The notes: generated by a model from the letters alone, not told the origin. A stretch of DNA of 64,000 nucleotides from Pseudomonadota bacterium (GCA_023433925.1 JAEYTO010000026.1:1-64000), one strand, 5' to 3'; positions 8,680 through 20,877 are shown, counted from the stretch's first letter. Made by a program: numbers and translations.

Positions 8680-10086
8680 CTACCAGGACAGGGCCACGTC
8701 GTCCTCCAGGCACAGCTTGCACGCGCCCGGAGCCGGATCGATGGGGTACACGCCGTCGAAGCAGGCCTTGCAGTAGTCGTCCTTGTTGCCGACCGCCTCC
8801 ATGAGACCGGGGATGGTCAGGTAGTGCAGGCTGTCCAGGCCGATGAACCTGGCGATGTCCTCGACCTTGTTGTTGGCCGCGATGAGCTCGCCCTTGGAGG
8901 AGAAGTCGATGCCGTAGAAGCAGGGGTTCGTGATGGGCGGACAGGACACGCGCATGTGGATCTCGCGCGCGCCAAGCTCGCGCAGCTTCTTGACGCGCGT
9001 GCGGATGGTCGTGCCGCGCACGATGGAGTCCTCGACGATGATGATGCGCTTGCCCTTGATCATGCTGCGCACCGGGTTCAGCTTGATGCGCACGCTGAAG
9101 TCGCGCATGTCCTGCGAGGGCTGGATGAACGTGCGGCCGACATAGTGGTTGCGGATCATGCACAGCTCCAGCGGCAACCCCGAGCATTGGGAATAGCCGA
9201 TGGAGGCGTAGTTGCCCGAGTCCGGGAAGGGCATGACGAAATCGCCGTCCACGGGCGCCTCCTTGGCCAGGATGCAGCCCATGAGCTTGCGCTTCTCGTA
9301 GACCACCTCGCCGAAGACCAGGGAGTCGGGCCGGGCGAAGTAGATCAGCTCGAAGATGCACTGGCGTTTGGGCTCGATCTCCGCCAAGGGCAGCGAGCGC
9401 ACGCACTTGTTCTCGACGACCAGCATCTCGCCGGGCTTGATCTCGCGCAGGTATTCGGCCTCCAGGAGGTCGAAGGCGCAGGTCTCGGAGGCGATGACGT
9501 AGGAATCGGCCACGCGGCCCAGGGACAGCGGCCGGAAGCCGTGCGGGTCGCGCACGGCGATGAGCTTGTTGTCAACCAGGATGATCAGCGAGTAGGAGCC
9601 CTTGACCTTGGAGCAGGCCATGGCCACGGCCTTCTCGATGGACCCGTGCGAGTTCAGGTAGCGGGCCATGAGGTGCACGAAGATTTCGCTGTCCATGGTC
9701 GTCTGGAAGATGGAGCCGGACAGCTCCAGCTCCTTGCGCAGCTCCATGGTGTTCACGAGGTTGCCGTTGTGCGCGATGGCCACGTGGCGGTTGCCGAAGC
9801 GCACGAGGAAGGGCTGGGCGTTGCGCAAAAGCGACGCGCCCGTGGTCGAGTAGCGCACATGGCCCACGGCGATGTTGCCCTTGAGCTCCTTGCCCAGGTG
9901 GCGCTCATTGAACACGTCGGCCACCAGGCCCATGCCCTTCTGCTCGCGGATGAGCGTGCCGTCCCAGGTCACGATGCCGGCCGATTCCTGGCCGCGGTGC
10001 TGCATGGCGTAGAGGCCGAAGTAGGCCATGCGCGCGGCCTCGGTATGGCCGTAGATGCCGAACAGTCCGCAGTATTCGCGTTTCAT
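8680..10086 (-). CDS. purF: Amidophosphoribosyltransferase
   Basis: This 468-aa enzyme makes phosphoribosylamine from PRPP and glutamine, the first step of purine synthesis. Translation from ATG 10086 gives MKREYCGLFGIYGH, so Cys6 becomes the N-terminal nucleophile after removal of a five-residue propeptide. The PRTase motif IIIVEDSIVRGTT is present, and C-terminal cysteines in YCKACFDG and CKLC suit the 4Fe-4S class typified by B. subtilis PurF. A longer frame to 10137 adds non-conserved residues ahead of the propeptide. Confidence 0.96.
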   Translation of the reverse strand: MKREYCGLFGIYGHTEAARMAYFGLYAMQHRGQESAGIVTWDGTLIREQKGMGLVADVFNERHLGKELKGNIAVGHVRYSTTGASLLRNAQPFLVRFGNRHVAIAHNGNLVNTMELRKELELSGSIFQTTMDSEIFVHLMARYLNSHGSIEKAVAMACSKVKGSYSLIILVDNKLIAVRDPHGFRPLSLGRVADSYVIASETCAFDLLEAEYLREIKPGEMLVVENKCVRSLPLAEIEPKRQCIFELIYFARPDSLVFGEVVYEKRKLMGCILAKEAPVDGDFVMPFPDSGNYASIGYSQCSGLPLELCMIRNHYVGRTFIQPSQDMRDFSVRIKLNPVRSMIKGKRIIIVEDSIVRGTTIRTRVKKLRELGAREIHMRVSCPPITNPCFYGIDFSSKGELIAANNKVEDIARFIGLDSLHYLTIPGLMEAVGNKDDYCKACFDGVYPIDPAPGACKLCLEDDVALSW

Positions 10087-10185
10087 CGAGGCTCTCTCTG
10101 CTTCATCGTTCCGGGTGCGGGCTACCCGCAAGTTCATCGTAAAGACCGCCGCTCCGGCCGGAGCTGCGTCCCGGCGTATTCGCCC

Positions 10186-10389
10186 TTACTGGCCCATGAC
10201 GAGATTCCAGGCCAGAGTGGCCACCGCCAGGCCCACATAGAGCCAAGTCGCCCAGCGGAACTTGCGCCTGACCTCCGCCTTGATGGAGACCAGGCTCCGC
10301 CCGGCGAAATATTGCTTGGCGTAGATAAGCGCGCTCACGGCAAAGTACAGGAGGAGCAGGAGCCCTGTGAACTTCAGGAGAAAACGCAT
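10186..10389 (-). CDS. Small two-helix membrane protein, function unknown
   Basis: The 67-aa product has a hydrophobic N-terminal segment (about residues 5-22), a basic middle with AEVRRKF, and a second hydrophobic segment (about 48-64). The ATG at 10389 has AGGGACG upstream. It sits between carB and purF on the same strand. No family was recognised. Its topology and clean start make it a plausible gene; membrane location is inferred from hydrophobicity. Confidence 0.6.
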   Translation of the reverse strand: MRFLLKFTGLLLLLYFAVSALIYAKQYFAGRSLVSIKAEVRRKFRWATWLYVGLAVATLAWNLVMGQ

Positions 10390-10498
10390 GCGTCCCTGCC
10401 CTGCCCGGCCCGGCCGGCCCGGTCCACCCGGTGAAAACGCCGGAGCGCGCCGCCGGGCCTAATCCTCTGAAAAGCGGCTGCACACCCTCCCGAAAGCA

Positions 10499-10563
10499 CG
10501 GGGCGCCGGGGCCGCCGCCCCTGCCGGTAGAGGGTCCGGGAGAGGGCCGCGCCCTCTCTCGGT
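10499..10563 (-). terminator. Double-hairpin 3' element after carB
   Basis: Starting about 14 nt past carB, the minus strand reads CCGAGAGAGGGCGCGGCCCTC as a first stem. A GGGGCGGCGGCCCC-type second stem follows. It has the same plan as the elements after ssb and clpB. Confidence 0.6.
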
Positions 10564-10576
10564 TCTCCAAGCCGTC

Positions 10577-13819
<3,243 letters not shown>

Positions 13820-13965
13820 GGCGGTTCGCTGGTCGTGAGAGGTTGGCGCGGGAGGGACGAGGGGGGTGTACCTGATCGACCCGCCACGCGCAAGGCGCTT
13901 TCGCGGCCGAAGCGTCTGACGTCGCCGTGGCTTGGAAGCGGGGGAATATAACGCACAACATGCCG

Positions 13966-13981
13966 CTCGGCAATCGCCGAG
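13966..13981 (-). terminator. Short hairpin downstream of hgcB
   Basis: CTCGGC AATC GCCGAG lies about 10 nt past the hgcB stop and upstream of carB. There is no clear U-tract, so it may be a weak terminator or a transcript end stabiliser. Confidence 0.4.
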
Positions 13982-13990
13982 GCTGGGCTG

Positions 13991-14281
13991 CTAACAGCAG
14001 CCCCCGCCGCGGTCGCAATCCGGCGGACCGCCCGTGAGCCAGCCCTTGACGATGGCCTGGGCGCAACCCACGCCGGGACTGACGGCGATGGCCGCCGTGG
14101 GGCAGTTGAGCGCGCAGGCCCCGCACTCCATGCACGCGTCGCGGTCGCCGATGTCGGCCTTGCCCTCGACGAACTCGAACACGCGGTGCGGGCAGACCAC
14201 GGTGCACATGCCGCAGCCGATGCAGCGCTCACGGTCCAGCTCCAGGCTGGCCACGCCCTCGATATAGCGCAGTTCGTACAT
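13991..14281 (-). CDS. hgcB: Mercury methylation ferredoxin HgcB
   Basis: This 96-aa dicluster ferredoxin is thought to reduce the corrinoid of HgcA during methylmercury formation. Two 4Fe-4S motifs are present: CIGCGMCTVVCPH at about 20-32 and CMECGACALNCP at about 50-61. The features that separate HgcB from ordinary ferredoxins are also here: a lone Cys73 and a vicinal Cys95-Cys96 pair ending the protein (GGGCC). The ATG at 14281 follows AGGAG. It lies 75 nt downstream of hgcA on the same strand, the usual hgcA-hgcB order. Confidence 0.95.
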   Translation of the reverse strand: MYELRYIEGVASLELDRERCIGCGMCTVVCPHRVFEFVEGKADIGDRDACMECGACALNCPTAAIAVSPGVGCAQAIVKGWLTGGPPDCDRGGGCC

Positions 14282-14356
14282 CTCAGCTCCTGTTGGCAGG
14301 CCAAGAAGCAACATCCCGGCCTGGCCGATGACGGCCCGCCGCACTCCACGCCGAAC

Positions 14357-15499
14357 TTACGCCGCGAAAGGCGACACGAGCCAGGCGATGAGGGCGATCA
14401 GCATCAAGGCCGCCTGCACGGGCATGGCGCGGCGCAGCTCGCGCTCCACGCCCGAGGGCGAGGTAAAGGTGGTCGAGCCCGTGTAGTTGAGCCCGAACCA
14501 GGAGCCCACGGCCGTGGCCGCGAGCACCACCGCCAGTCCGTCCAGCCAGTCGGGACGCATGGCCATGGCTCCGAGCACACCCGTGGCCAGTCCCGTGAGG
14601 CCGCCCTTGAGGGCGAAGGACCTGAAGGGCAGCCAGGGCAGCAGCGCCGGCGTGACGAAGGCCCCGGCCGCGAAGCCCAGGGCCAGCGCGCCGAAGCCCA
14701 TGGGCCAGCGGGCGAGCATGCGGGGCATGTACCACAGCCCCGGTCCCAGGCCTGCCAGCACGAGCAGGGCCAAGGCCGCGTACAGGGCTTTGCGCCGCGC
14801 GTTCCAAATTTCCACCGGCGCCACGGCCAGCCTGTCCCACAGGCCGAAGGAGACTTGGCGCATGTCCGTGTCGGCCTGCATGCCCGCCTCCAGGAAGGCC
14901 TTGATGTCGGCGGCGCGCACAGGGCCGAAGACGACCCTGAAGCCGCAGGCCTTGTGCACGTCGCGCGCGCGGACGCCCGGCGCGGCGAGCTGGGGCAGCA
15001 CGAGAACGCGCTGCTCCGCGATTCGCTCCAGGCCGGAGGCGCGCACGCGCCGCACGAGCTCCTCGGCGGAGAACGTCTTCTTGCCCGCCGAGCACCAGAC
15101 GTTGACGCCCTTGGTGTCCAGCGCGAGCAGCCAGGCGTCCAGGCCGGATAATTCCTTGCGCAGCGCGTCGAAGGTCAGCTTGTAGTTGGCCGTGACGAGC
15201 ACCGGGCTCCGCGCGCCGGGCGAGCCCACGGCATACAGGCCCGGAACCACGCGGTACCGGCCACGGCCGATGCCCCAGCGCACGCCGCAGCCAGCCAGGC
15301 GGTCGGCCAGGGACAGCCGCGTGGACACCTGCGGCACGTGCCCGGCCGGCGTGGCCAGCCAGCCGAGCACGAAGGGCTCCTGGCGATAGCCGGGGCGCTC
15401 GCCGCCCGGGCCTCCGCAGTCCAGGCTCACGGGCCGGGCGCCGCACGCCGCGCCGGCCATCCCGGAACTCTCGGCCGCATCGGCCGCTTCAGGACGCAC
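14357..15499 (-). CDS. hgcA: Mercury methylation corrinoid protein HgcA
   Basis: This 380-aa protein transfers a methyl group to Hg(II). The cap-helix motif NVWCSAGK (Cys136 by this start) agrees with the published HgcA signature N(V/I)WC(A/S)AGK, where the Cys is the cobalt ligand. After the corrinoid domain come about five membrane helices (residues ~225-375), as expected. The start chosen is GTG 15499; ATG 15460 is also possible. The N-terminal ~40 residues are Cys/Ala-rich and not recognisable. hgcB follows. The identification rests on the motif, the topology and the neighbour together. Confidence 0.95.
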   Translation of the reverse strand: MRPEAADAAESSGMAGAACGARPVSLDCGGPGGERPGYRQEPFVLGWLATPAGHVPQVSTRLSLADRLAGCGVRWGIGRGRYRVVPGLYAVGSPGARSPVLVTANYKLTFDALRKELSGLDAWLLALDTKGVNVWCSAGKKTFSAEELVRRVRASGLERIAEQRVLVLPQLAAPGVRARDVHKACGFRVVFGPVRAADIKAFLEAGMQADTDMRQVSFGLWDRLAVAPVEIWNARRKALYAALALLVLAGLGPGLWYMPRMLARWPMGFGALALGFAAGAFVTPALLPWLPFRSFALKGGLTGLATGVLGAMAMRPDWLDGLAVVLAATAVGSWFGLNYTGSTTFTSPSGVERELRRAMPVQAALMLIALIAWLVSPFAA

Positions 15500-15538
15500 T
15501 GCTGGCAGGGTCGCCGACCCTCGCCTGGGCTGGGCCTC

Positions 15539-15586
15539 TCAGCAGGCGTCCTTGGACTTCTTATCGGTCTGCTTCTCGAAAAACAT
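15539..15586 (-). CDS. Possible 15-aa leader ORF upstream of hgcA
   Basis: An ATG at 15586 preceded by GGAGCG opens a tiny frame, MFFEKQTDKKSKDAC, ending in TGA at 15539. It is in the same frame as hgcA, and no other stop lies between this TGA and the hgcA GTG 40 nt later. It could be a leader peptide, chance, or (speculatively) the true N-terminus read through TGA. Support is limited to the start site and frame. Confidence 0.25.
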   Translation of the reverse strand: MFFEKQTDKKSKDAC

Positions 15587-15677
15587 GCTCGCTCCGGCAG
15601 GGGTGATGACGATGGGGGCTCCGGCGGAACGATAATGCCGTCCGGGCCGCTTGTGAAGTCGCAATGCGCCGCGGCCG

Positions 15678-15693
15678 TGGCTTACTTCTTGCT
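15678..15693 (+). promoter_or_regulatory. Sigma-54 type promoter immediately before fliR
   Basis: TGGCTTACTTCTTGCT has the -24 TGGC and -12 TTGCT elements with exactly 10 nt between GG and GC, as required. The predicted start point is about 15703-15704, one or two bases before the fliR ATG, which lacks a ribosome-binding site. Confidence 0.5.
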
Positions 15694-15704
15694 TTTGCGC
15701 GGCC

Positions 15705-16499
15705 ATGAACCTGTTCAATTTCAATCCGGCCGACTTCCTCAGCTTCCTGCTGACGCTCATGCGCATAAGCATCGTCCTGTTCATCATGCCATTCTTCAAC
15801 GGCCGCGCGGCTCCGGCACCGCTCAAGGCGGCCCTGTGCCTGATCCTGACCCTGGCCGTCTGGCCGGCCCTGAGCTTCCCGGGCAAGATGCTTCCGGCCA
15901 ACGTCTGGGCCATAGTGCTCATGCTCATAGGCGAGATCACCCTGGGCCTCGTCCTGTCCCTCGTGGTCAGCATCCTCTTCGCCGCGGTGCAGACCGGCGG
16001 CAGCCTCGTGGGCTTCCAGATGGGCTTCTCCATGATCAACGTCGCCGACCCCGTGAGCGGCGCCAATGAGTCCATCACCGGGCACTTCATGTACATGGTC
16101 ACCTTCCTGACCTTCCTCATCCTCGACGGGCATCTCATGCTCATCCGCGGCCTGGCCGAGTCCTTCAGGCTCATCCCGCCCGGGGGGCTGTACCTGACCC
16201 CGGGCCTGGCCAGGCAGGTGCTCGATCTTTCAAGTCAAATTTTTGTTTTGGGCATCCGGATCGCCGCGCCGGTCATGCTGGCCGTGTTTCTGGTGGATCT
16301 GGCCATAGCCCTCATTGGCCGCGCCGCCCCGCAGATGAACGTCCTGGCCTTCGGCTTCCCGCTTAAGATCATCACCGGCTTCATCTTCCTCGGACTCATA
16401 TTCGCGATCCTGGCCCGCTTCGTGGGCGACTTCATCCTCGACCTGAACGATATCTTCAATACCATCTTCGTGCTCGGCTCCAAGGGCGCCGCGCGCTGA
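15705..16499 (+). CDS. fliR: Flagellar type III export membrane protein FliR
   Basis: This 264-aa integral membrane protein is part of the flagellar export gate with FliP and FliQ. It begins MNLFNFNPADFLSFLLTLMR and has about six hydrophobic segments, including the conserved GFQMGFSMINVADP region and ITGFIFLGLIFAI near the C-terminus. No Shine-Dalgarno site precedes the ATG. flhB follows 16 nt later, beginning a tight flagellar operon. Confidence 0.95.
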   Translation: MNLFNFNPADFLSFLLTLMRISIVLFIMPFFNGRAAPAPLKAALCLILTLAVWPALSFPGKMLPANVWAIVLMLIGEITLGLVLSLVVSILFAAVQTGGSLVGFQMGFSMINVADPVSGANESITGHFMYMVTFLTFLILDGHLMLIRGLAESFRLIPPGGLYLTPGLARQVLDLSSQIFVLGIRIAAPVMLAVFLVDLAIALIGRAAPQMNVLAFGFPLKIITGFIFLGLIFAILARFVGDFILDLNDIFNTIFVLGSKGAAR

Positions 16500-16515
16500 G
16501 CCACGGTTCCCGGCC

Positions 16516-17589
16516 ATGCCGCAGAAAGACCCAAGCAGAACAGAAAAAGCCACCACCAAGCGCCGCAACAAGGCGCGCCAGGAAGGCAATGTCTCCCGCA
16601 GCCAGGAGCTCTCCAAGCTCATCGTGCTTTTGGCCGGCCTGTTCGGCCTGCGCCTGCTCATCGGATCCCTGAGCAACGAGATGAAGGGCGTCTTCGCCGG
16701 CGCATTCACGGGCTGGGGCGACATGCAGCTCACCGAGCAGTCCGTGCATACCCTGTTCGTGGAAATGTCGCTGCACCTGGCCAAGATGATCCTGCCGATC
16801 CTGCTCATCCTGTTCGTGGCCTCCCTGGTGGTCAACAGGCTCCAGGTCGGCCAGTTGTGGACCACCAAGGTCTTCAAGCCCAAGGTTGGCAAGTTCTTCA
16901 ACATCGCCGCCGGCCTCAAGCGGCTCATGTTCGACGTGAACGCCCTGGTGCGCCTGGCGCGGAGCGTCCTTGGCGCGGCGGCCGTGGCCATCGGTCCCAT
17001 CATCCTGCTGCGCAAGGAGATGAACAACCTCCTGCCGCTGTTCAGCCAGACGCCCGAAGGCATCGCCGTGTACATGCTCGCGGTGAGCTTCAAGATGGTC
17101 CTCTACTCGCTCATCCCCATGATCGCCGTGGCCGTGGCCGACACGCTCTACACGCGCTGGGAGTACGAGGAGCAGCTCAAGATGACCAAGGACGAGATCA
17201 AGGACGAGCGCAGGCAGGCCGAGGGCGATCCAACCATCAAGTCCAAGCAGAAGCAGAAGATGTTGGCCTTCTCCCGCCAGCGCATGCTCCAGAACGTGCC
17301 CAAGGCCGATGTCGTCGTGACCAACCCCACGCACTTCGCCGTGGCCTTGCGCTACGATCCGGGCGAGGCGCCCGCGCCGCTCGTGGTGGCCAAGGGAGCC
17401 GACCACATGGCCGAACGGATCAAGCAGGCCGCCAGGGACGCGGGCGTGCCCGTGCGCGAGAGCAAGCCCCTGGCACGGGCTTTGTATGATCAAGTCGAAG
17501 TTGGAGATATCATTCCCGAGGATCTGTACAAGGCCGTGGCCGCCATCCTGGCCAGGCTGCACAGGTTCAAGAAAAAGCGGGCCCATTAA
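16516..17589 (+). CDS. flhB: Flagellar export switch protein FlhB
   Basis: This 357-aa protein has the N-terminal basic segment KDPSRTEKATTKRRNKARQ, four membrane segments (about 30-230), and a cytoplasmic domain with the autocleavage motif NPTHFAVALRY. Cleavage between Asn and Pro switches export from rod/hook to filament substrates. Length is normal. It lies between fliR and flhA. Confidence 0.97.
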   Translation: MPQKDPSRTEKATTKRRNKARQEGNVSRSQELSKLIVLLAGLFGLRLLIGSLSNEMKGVFAGAFTGWGDMQLTEQSVHTLFVEMSLHLAKMILPILLILFVASLVVNRLQVGQLWTTKVFKPKVGKFFNIAAGLKRLMFDVNALVRLARSVLGAAAVAIGPIILLRKEMNNLLPLFSQTPEGIAVYMLAVSFKMVLYSLIPMIAVAVADTLYTRWEYEEQLKMTKDEIKDERRQAEGDPTIKSKQKQKMLAFSRQRMLQNVPKADVVVTNPTHFAVALRYDPGEAPAPLVVAKGADHMAERIKQAARDAGVPVRESKPLARALYDQVEVGDIIPEDLYKAVAAILARLHRFKKKRAH

Positions 17590-17621
17590 GCTTCAGCCCA
17601 AGCAGGATCGGTGTCAAAGAT

Positions 17622-19781
17622 ATGGCAAGCAAAGCGGCCACGGGCACAGCCCTGAACCTCAACTACGAGCGGTTCGCCCGGCAGGGCGACGTCATGCTCG
17701 CCGCCGGCGTGGTGACGATCCTCTTCGTCATGCTCGTGCCGCTGCCGACCATCTTCATCGACATCATGCTCACCCTGAGCATCTCCCTGTCCCTCGTGAT
17801 CCTCGTGACGACCATGTTCATGAGATCGCCGCTCGAGTTCTCGATCTTCCCATCCCTGCTCCTGGTGACCACCCTGCTCCGCCTGGCGCTCAACGTGGCC
17901 ACCACGCGCCTCATCCTGCTTCACGGCGACGAGGGCACGGACGCGGCGGGCAACGTCATCCAGGCCTTCGGCGAGTTCGTCGTCGGCGGCAACTACGTCA
18001 TCGGCATCGTCATCTTCCTCGTCCTGTTCTTCCTGAACAAGATGGTCATCACCACGGGCACCACGCGCATCGCCGAGGTGGCCGCCCGCTTCACCCTGGA
18101 CGCCATGCCGGGCAAGCAGATGGCCATCGAGGCGGACCTGAACGCCGGGCTCATCGACGAGAAGGAGGCCACCCGCCAGCGCAAGGACCTGCGCCGCGAG
18201 GCGGACTTCTACGGCGCCATGGACGGCGCGGGCAAGTTCGTCCAGGGCGACGTGAACGCCGGCCTGCTCATCGTCTTCGTGAACATCATCGGCGGCTTCC
18301 TCATCGGCGTGGTCCAGAAGGACATGGGCTGGGCGGACGCCGCCCAGATCTACACCCTGCTGACCATCGGCGACGGACTGGTCTCGATCATCCCCTCGCT
18401 GATCACCTCGACCTCCGCAGGCATCATCGTCTCCCGCGCCGCGGCCGAGGCACAGATGGGCGAGGAGTTCCTGGCCCAGCTGACCTACAATCCCAGGGCG
18501 CTCAAGCTCGTCTCCGTCATCCTGCTCGTTTTCGCCATCGTGCCGGGCATGCCCACGGTGCCCTTCCTGATCCTATCGGTGACGATCTATATCCTGGCCA
18601 TGGCGACCCAGAAGCATCGCGAGGCCGTGGACGGCCTGGCGCCCGAGAAGGGCAAGCTAGGCTCCAAGCCGGGGGCCAAGGCCATCGCCGGCGCCAAGGC
18701 CGGCGAGCAGGCCCCGAATCTCGACACGCCCGAGGAAGTCCAGGCCCTGCTGCCGCTCGACGTGCTCGAGCTGGAGGTGGGCTACGGCCTCATCCCGCTG
18801 GTGGACGAGGAGCAGAACGGCAACCTGCTCGCGCGCATCCGCTCCATCCGCCGCCAGTTCGCCCTGGACATGGGCGTGATCATTCCCTCGCTGCACCTGC
18901 GCGACAACCTCCAGCTCAAGCCCGGCCAGTACACCGTGGTCATCAAGGGCAACGAGGTCGCCTCGGCCGAGATCCTCATCGACCACCTGCTGGCCATGGA
19001 TCCGGGCGACGTGAAGCACCGCATCAAGGGCATCGAGACCCGCGAGCCCGCCTTCAACCTCCCGGCCCTGTGGATCCCCGAGGGCCAGAAAGAGGAAGCC
19101 ATGCTCGCCGGCTACACCGTGGTCGATCCCTCCACGGTCATCGCCACGCACCTGACCGAGGTCTTCCGCAACCAGTTGAGCGAGTTCCTTGGCCGCCAGG
19201 AGGTGCAGAGCCTGCTGGACAACCTGGCCAAGCGCGCACCCAAGGTCGTGGAGGAGCTGGTGCCCGACGTCCTGCAGCTCGGCACGGTGCAGAAGGTGCT
19301 CCAGAACCTGGTCAAGGAGAACGTGTCCATCCGCGACCTGCTGACCATCGTGGAGGCCCTGGCCGACTACGGCCCGGCCATCAAGGACGCGGACCAGCTC
19401 ACCGAGTACGTGCGCGGCAGGCTCGGCAGGACCATCATCAAGCCCTACCTCGGCGGCGACGGCACTCTGCCCATGATCACCCTGCACCAGAACGTGGAGC
19501 GGCTGTTCCAGGAGAACCTGCGCCAGACCGACCACGGCGCCTATCTGGCCATGGACCCCATGCAGGCCCAGCGCATCATCCAGGCCATCAACCGCACGCA
19601 CGAGAGCGCCCTGGCCACCGACGGCCAGCCGGTGCTGCTCACCTCGCCCATGGTGCGGCCGCATCTATCCCAGCTGATCACCAGGTTCATTCCGAACCTG
19701 CCGGTCATATCGCAGGCCGAGATACCCTCGGAAATCCGTCTTCAAACCCTAGCAGTGGTGAACGTCGACAATGCAGGTTAG
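17622..19781 (+). CDS. flhA: Flagellar export gate protein FlhA
   Basis: This 719-aa protein is the main export gate subunit and chaperone docking platform. The N-terminal half holds eight predicted membrane segments and the FHIPEP signature region around RLALNVATTRLIL. The C-terminal half (about 340-719) is the cytoplasmic docking domain. The start MASKAATGTALNLN is at 17622. Its last 11 nt overlap the flhF start, implying coupled translation. Confidence 0.97.
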   Translation: MASKAATGTALNLNYERFARQGDVMLAAGVVTILFVMLVPLPTIFIDIMLTLSISLSLVILVTTMFMRSPLEFSIFPSLLLVTTLLRLALNVATTRLILLHGDEGTDAAGNVIQAFGEFVVGGNYVIGIVIFLVLFFLNKMVITTGTTRIAEVAARFTLDAMPGKQMAIEADLNAGLIDEKEATRQRKDLRREADFYGAMDGAGKFVQGDVNAGLLIVFVNIIGGFLIGVVQKDMGWADAAQIYTLLTIGDGLVSIIPSLITSTSAGIIVSRAAAEAQMGEEFLAQLTYNPRALKLVSVILLVFAIVPGMPTVPFLILSVTIYILAMATQKHREAVDGLAPEKGKLGSKPGAKAIAGAKAGEQAPNLDTPEEVQALLPLDVLELEVGYGLIPLVDEEQNGNLLARIRSIRRQFALDMGVIIPSLHLRDNLQLKPGQYTVVIKGNEVASAEILIDHLLAMDPGDVKHRIKGIETREPAFNLPALWIPEGQKEEAMLAGYTVVDPSTVIATHLTEVFRNQLSEFLGRQEVQSLLDNLAKRAPKVVEELVPDVLQLGTVQKVLQNLVKENVSIRDLLTIVEALADYGPAIKDADQLTEYVRGRLGRTIIKPYLGGDGTLPMITLHQNVERLFQENLRQTDHGAYLAMDPMQAQRIIQAINRTHESALATDGQPVLLTSPMVRPHLSQLITRFIPNLPVISQAEIPSEIRLQTLAVVNVDNAG

Positions 19782-20877
19782 AATCTTCCGCGGCGCCGAT
19801 TCCTCGGCGGCACTGGCCCAGGTCAAGGCGGAGCTCGGCATCGAGGCCGTGATCCTTGAGACGCACGAGGTCGTGGAGAACGGCCGCAAGATGTGCGAGA
19901 TCACCGCCGCGCTCGATCGCGATGTCGGCTCCCAGCGGCCCAAGCGCTCGGAGCCCTCGATCGAGATGCCCTCCATGGCCGGGCTTTCGGGCTCCTCGGC
20001 CCAGGCCCCCGAGTGGCACCGGGAATGGAGCGAGATCAAGAGCTGCCTCATGAGCCTCATGGGCAAGCAGATCGACAAGGACAAGCTCACCCCCCGGCAA
20101 CGCCAGGCCCTTGACTACCTGGAGCGCGAGGGAGTGGACCCCAAGATCGGCCTGTCCCTGTACAAGCGGCTGGTCATGGACAAGCAGGCCTCGCTGCTGG
20201 CCGCCCTGAGCGAGATCCTGGCTGTCCGGCCGCTGACGCTCGCGTCCTGGCCCGAGAAGATCCATTGCGTGGCCGGACCCTCCGGCGCGGGCAAGACCAC
20301 CACGGTCATCCGCATGGCCTTGGCCGCCCAGCAGGAAAATCCCGGTCTGCGCATCTGCCTGGTCAACACCGACGATCGGCAGGCCAGGGGACGCCTCGTG
20401 CTGCGGCACTACTGCGAACTGTCGGGCTTTTCCTACCGCGAGGCCGGCAGCCGCGAGGATATGCTCAAGCTCCTTGCCGAGGCCGGGGAATTCGACCGCA
20501 TCCATATCGACCTGCCGGGCATGAGCGGCCCCCAGGCCCTGAGCGAGCGCCTGACTCTGCTGGGCTTGTCCGAGCTGGACGGCTGCGCGTTCCATCTGGT
20601 ACTGAGCCCCCTCCACGGCAAGCCCCAGCTGGATCACTTCCTGCGCACCTTCTCCTTCGCCAGGCTCTCCTCCATCATCTGGACCAAGCTGGACGAGGCC
20701 GCGAGCTTCGGCGGCCTGGTGAACGTGGCCGACGCCTGCGGGGCGCCTATCTCGGCCTTGTCCTGGGCGCCCGGCTTCCGGGACTGCATGGCTCCGGCGG
20801 AGAACATGCTGCTGTGGAAGCTCATCTTCAAGCACGAGCTGCCCTGCGGCCCGACCCCGGAAAAACTGCACGCGTAA
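19771..20877 (+). CDS. flhF: Flagellar biosynthesis GTPase FlhF (divergent)
   Basis: This 368-aa SRP-type GTPase normally sets flagellar position and number. The N-terminal B region (MQVRIFRGADSSAALAQVK) and the NG domain with P-loop GPSGAGKTTT and TKLDE guanine-specificity motif are clear. The G3 position reads DLPGMS where FlhF usually has DTAGR, and the G2/nucleotide-sensing region is NTDDRQARG instead of the usual DTYRIGA form. This divergence may affect GTP hydrolysis. It sits between flhA and flhG, as usual for polar flagellates. Confidence 0.92.
   Translation: MQVRIFRGADSSAALAQVKAELGIEAVILETHEVVENGRKMCEITAALDRDVGSQRPKRSEPSIEMPSMAGLSGSSAQAPEWHREWSEIKSCLMSLMGKQIDKDKLTPRQRQALDYLEREGVDPKIGLSLYKRLVMDKQASLLAALSEILAVRPLTLASWPEKIHCVAGPSGAGKTTTVIRMALAAQQENPGLRICLVNTDDRQARGRLVLRHYCELSGFSYREAGSREDMLKLLAEAGEFDRIHIDLPGMSGPQALSERLTLLGLSELDGCAFHLVLSPLHGKPQLDHFLRTFSFARLSSIIWTKLDEAASFGGLVNVADACGAPISALSWAPGFRDCMAPAENMLLWKLIFKHELPCGPTPEKLHA

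Noticed and set aside
8663..9406. Upstream extension of the kdsD frame into purF
   Set aside because: The extra residues are an out-of-frame reading of purF. The family start is at 8662 with a ribosome site.
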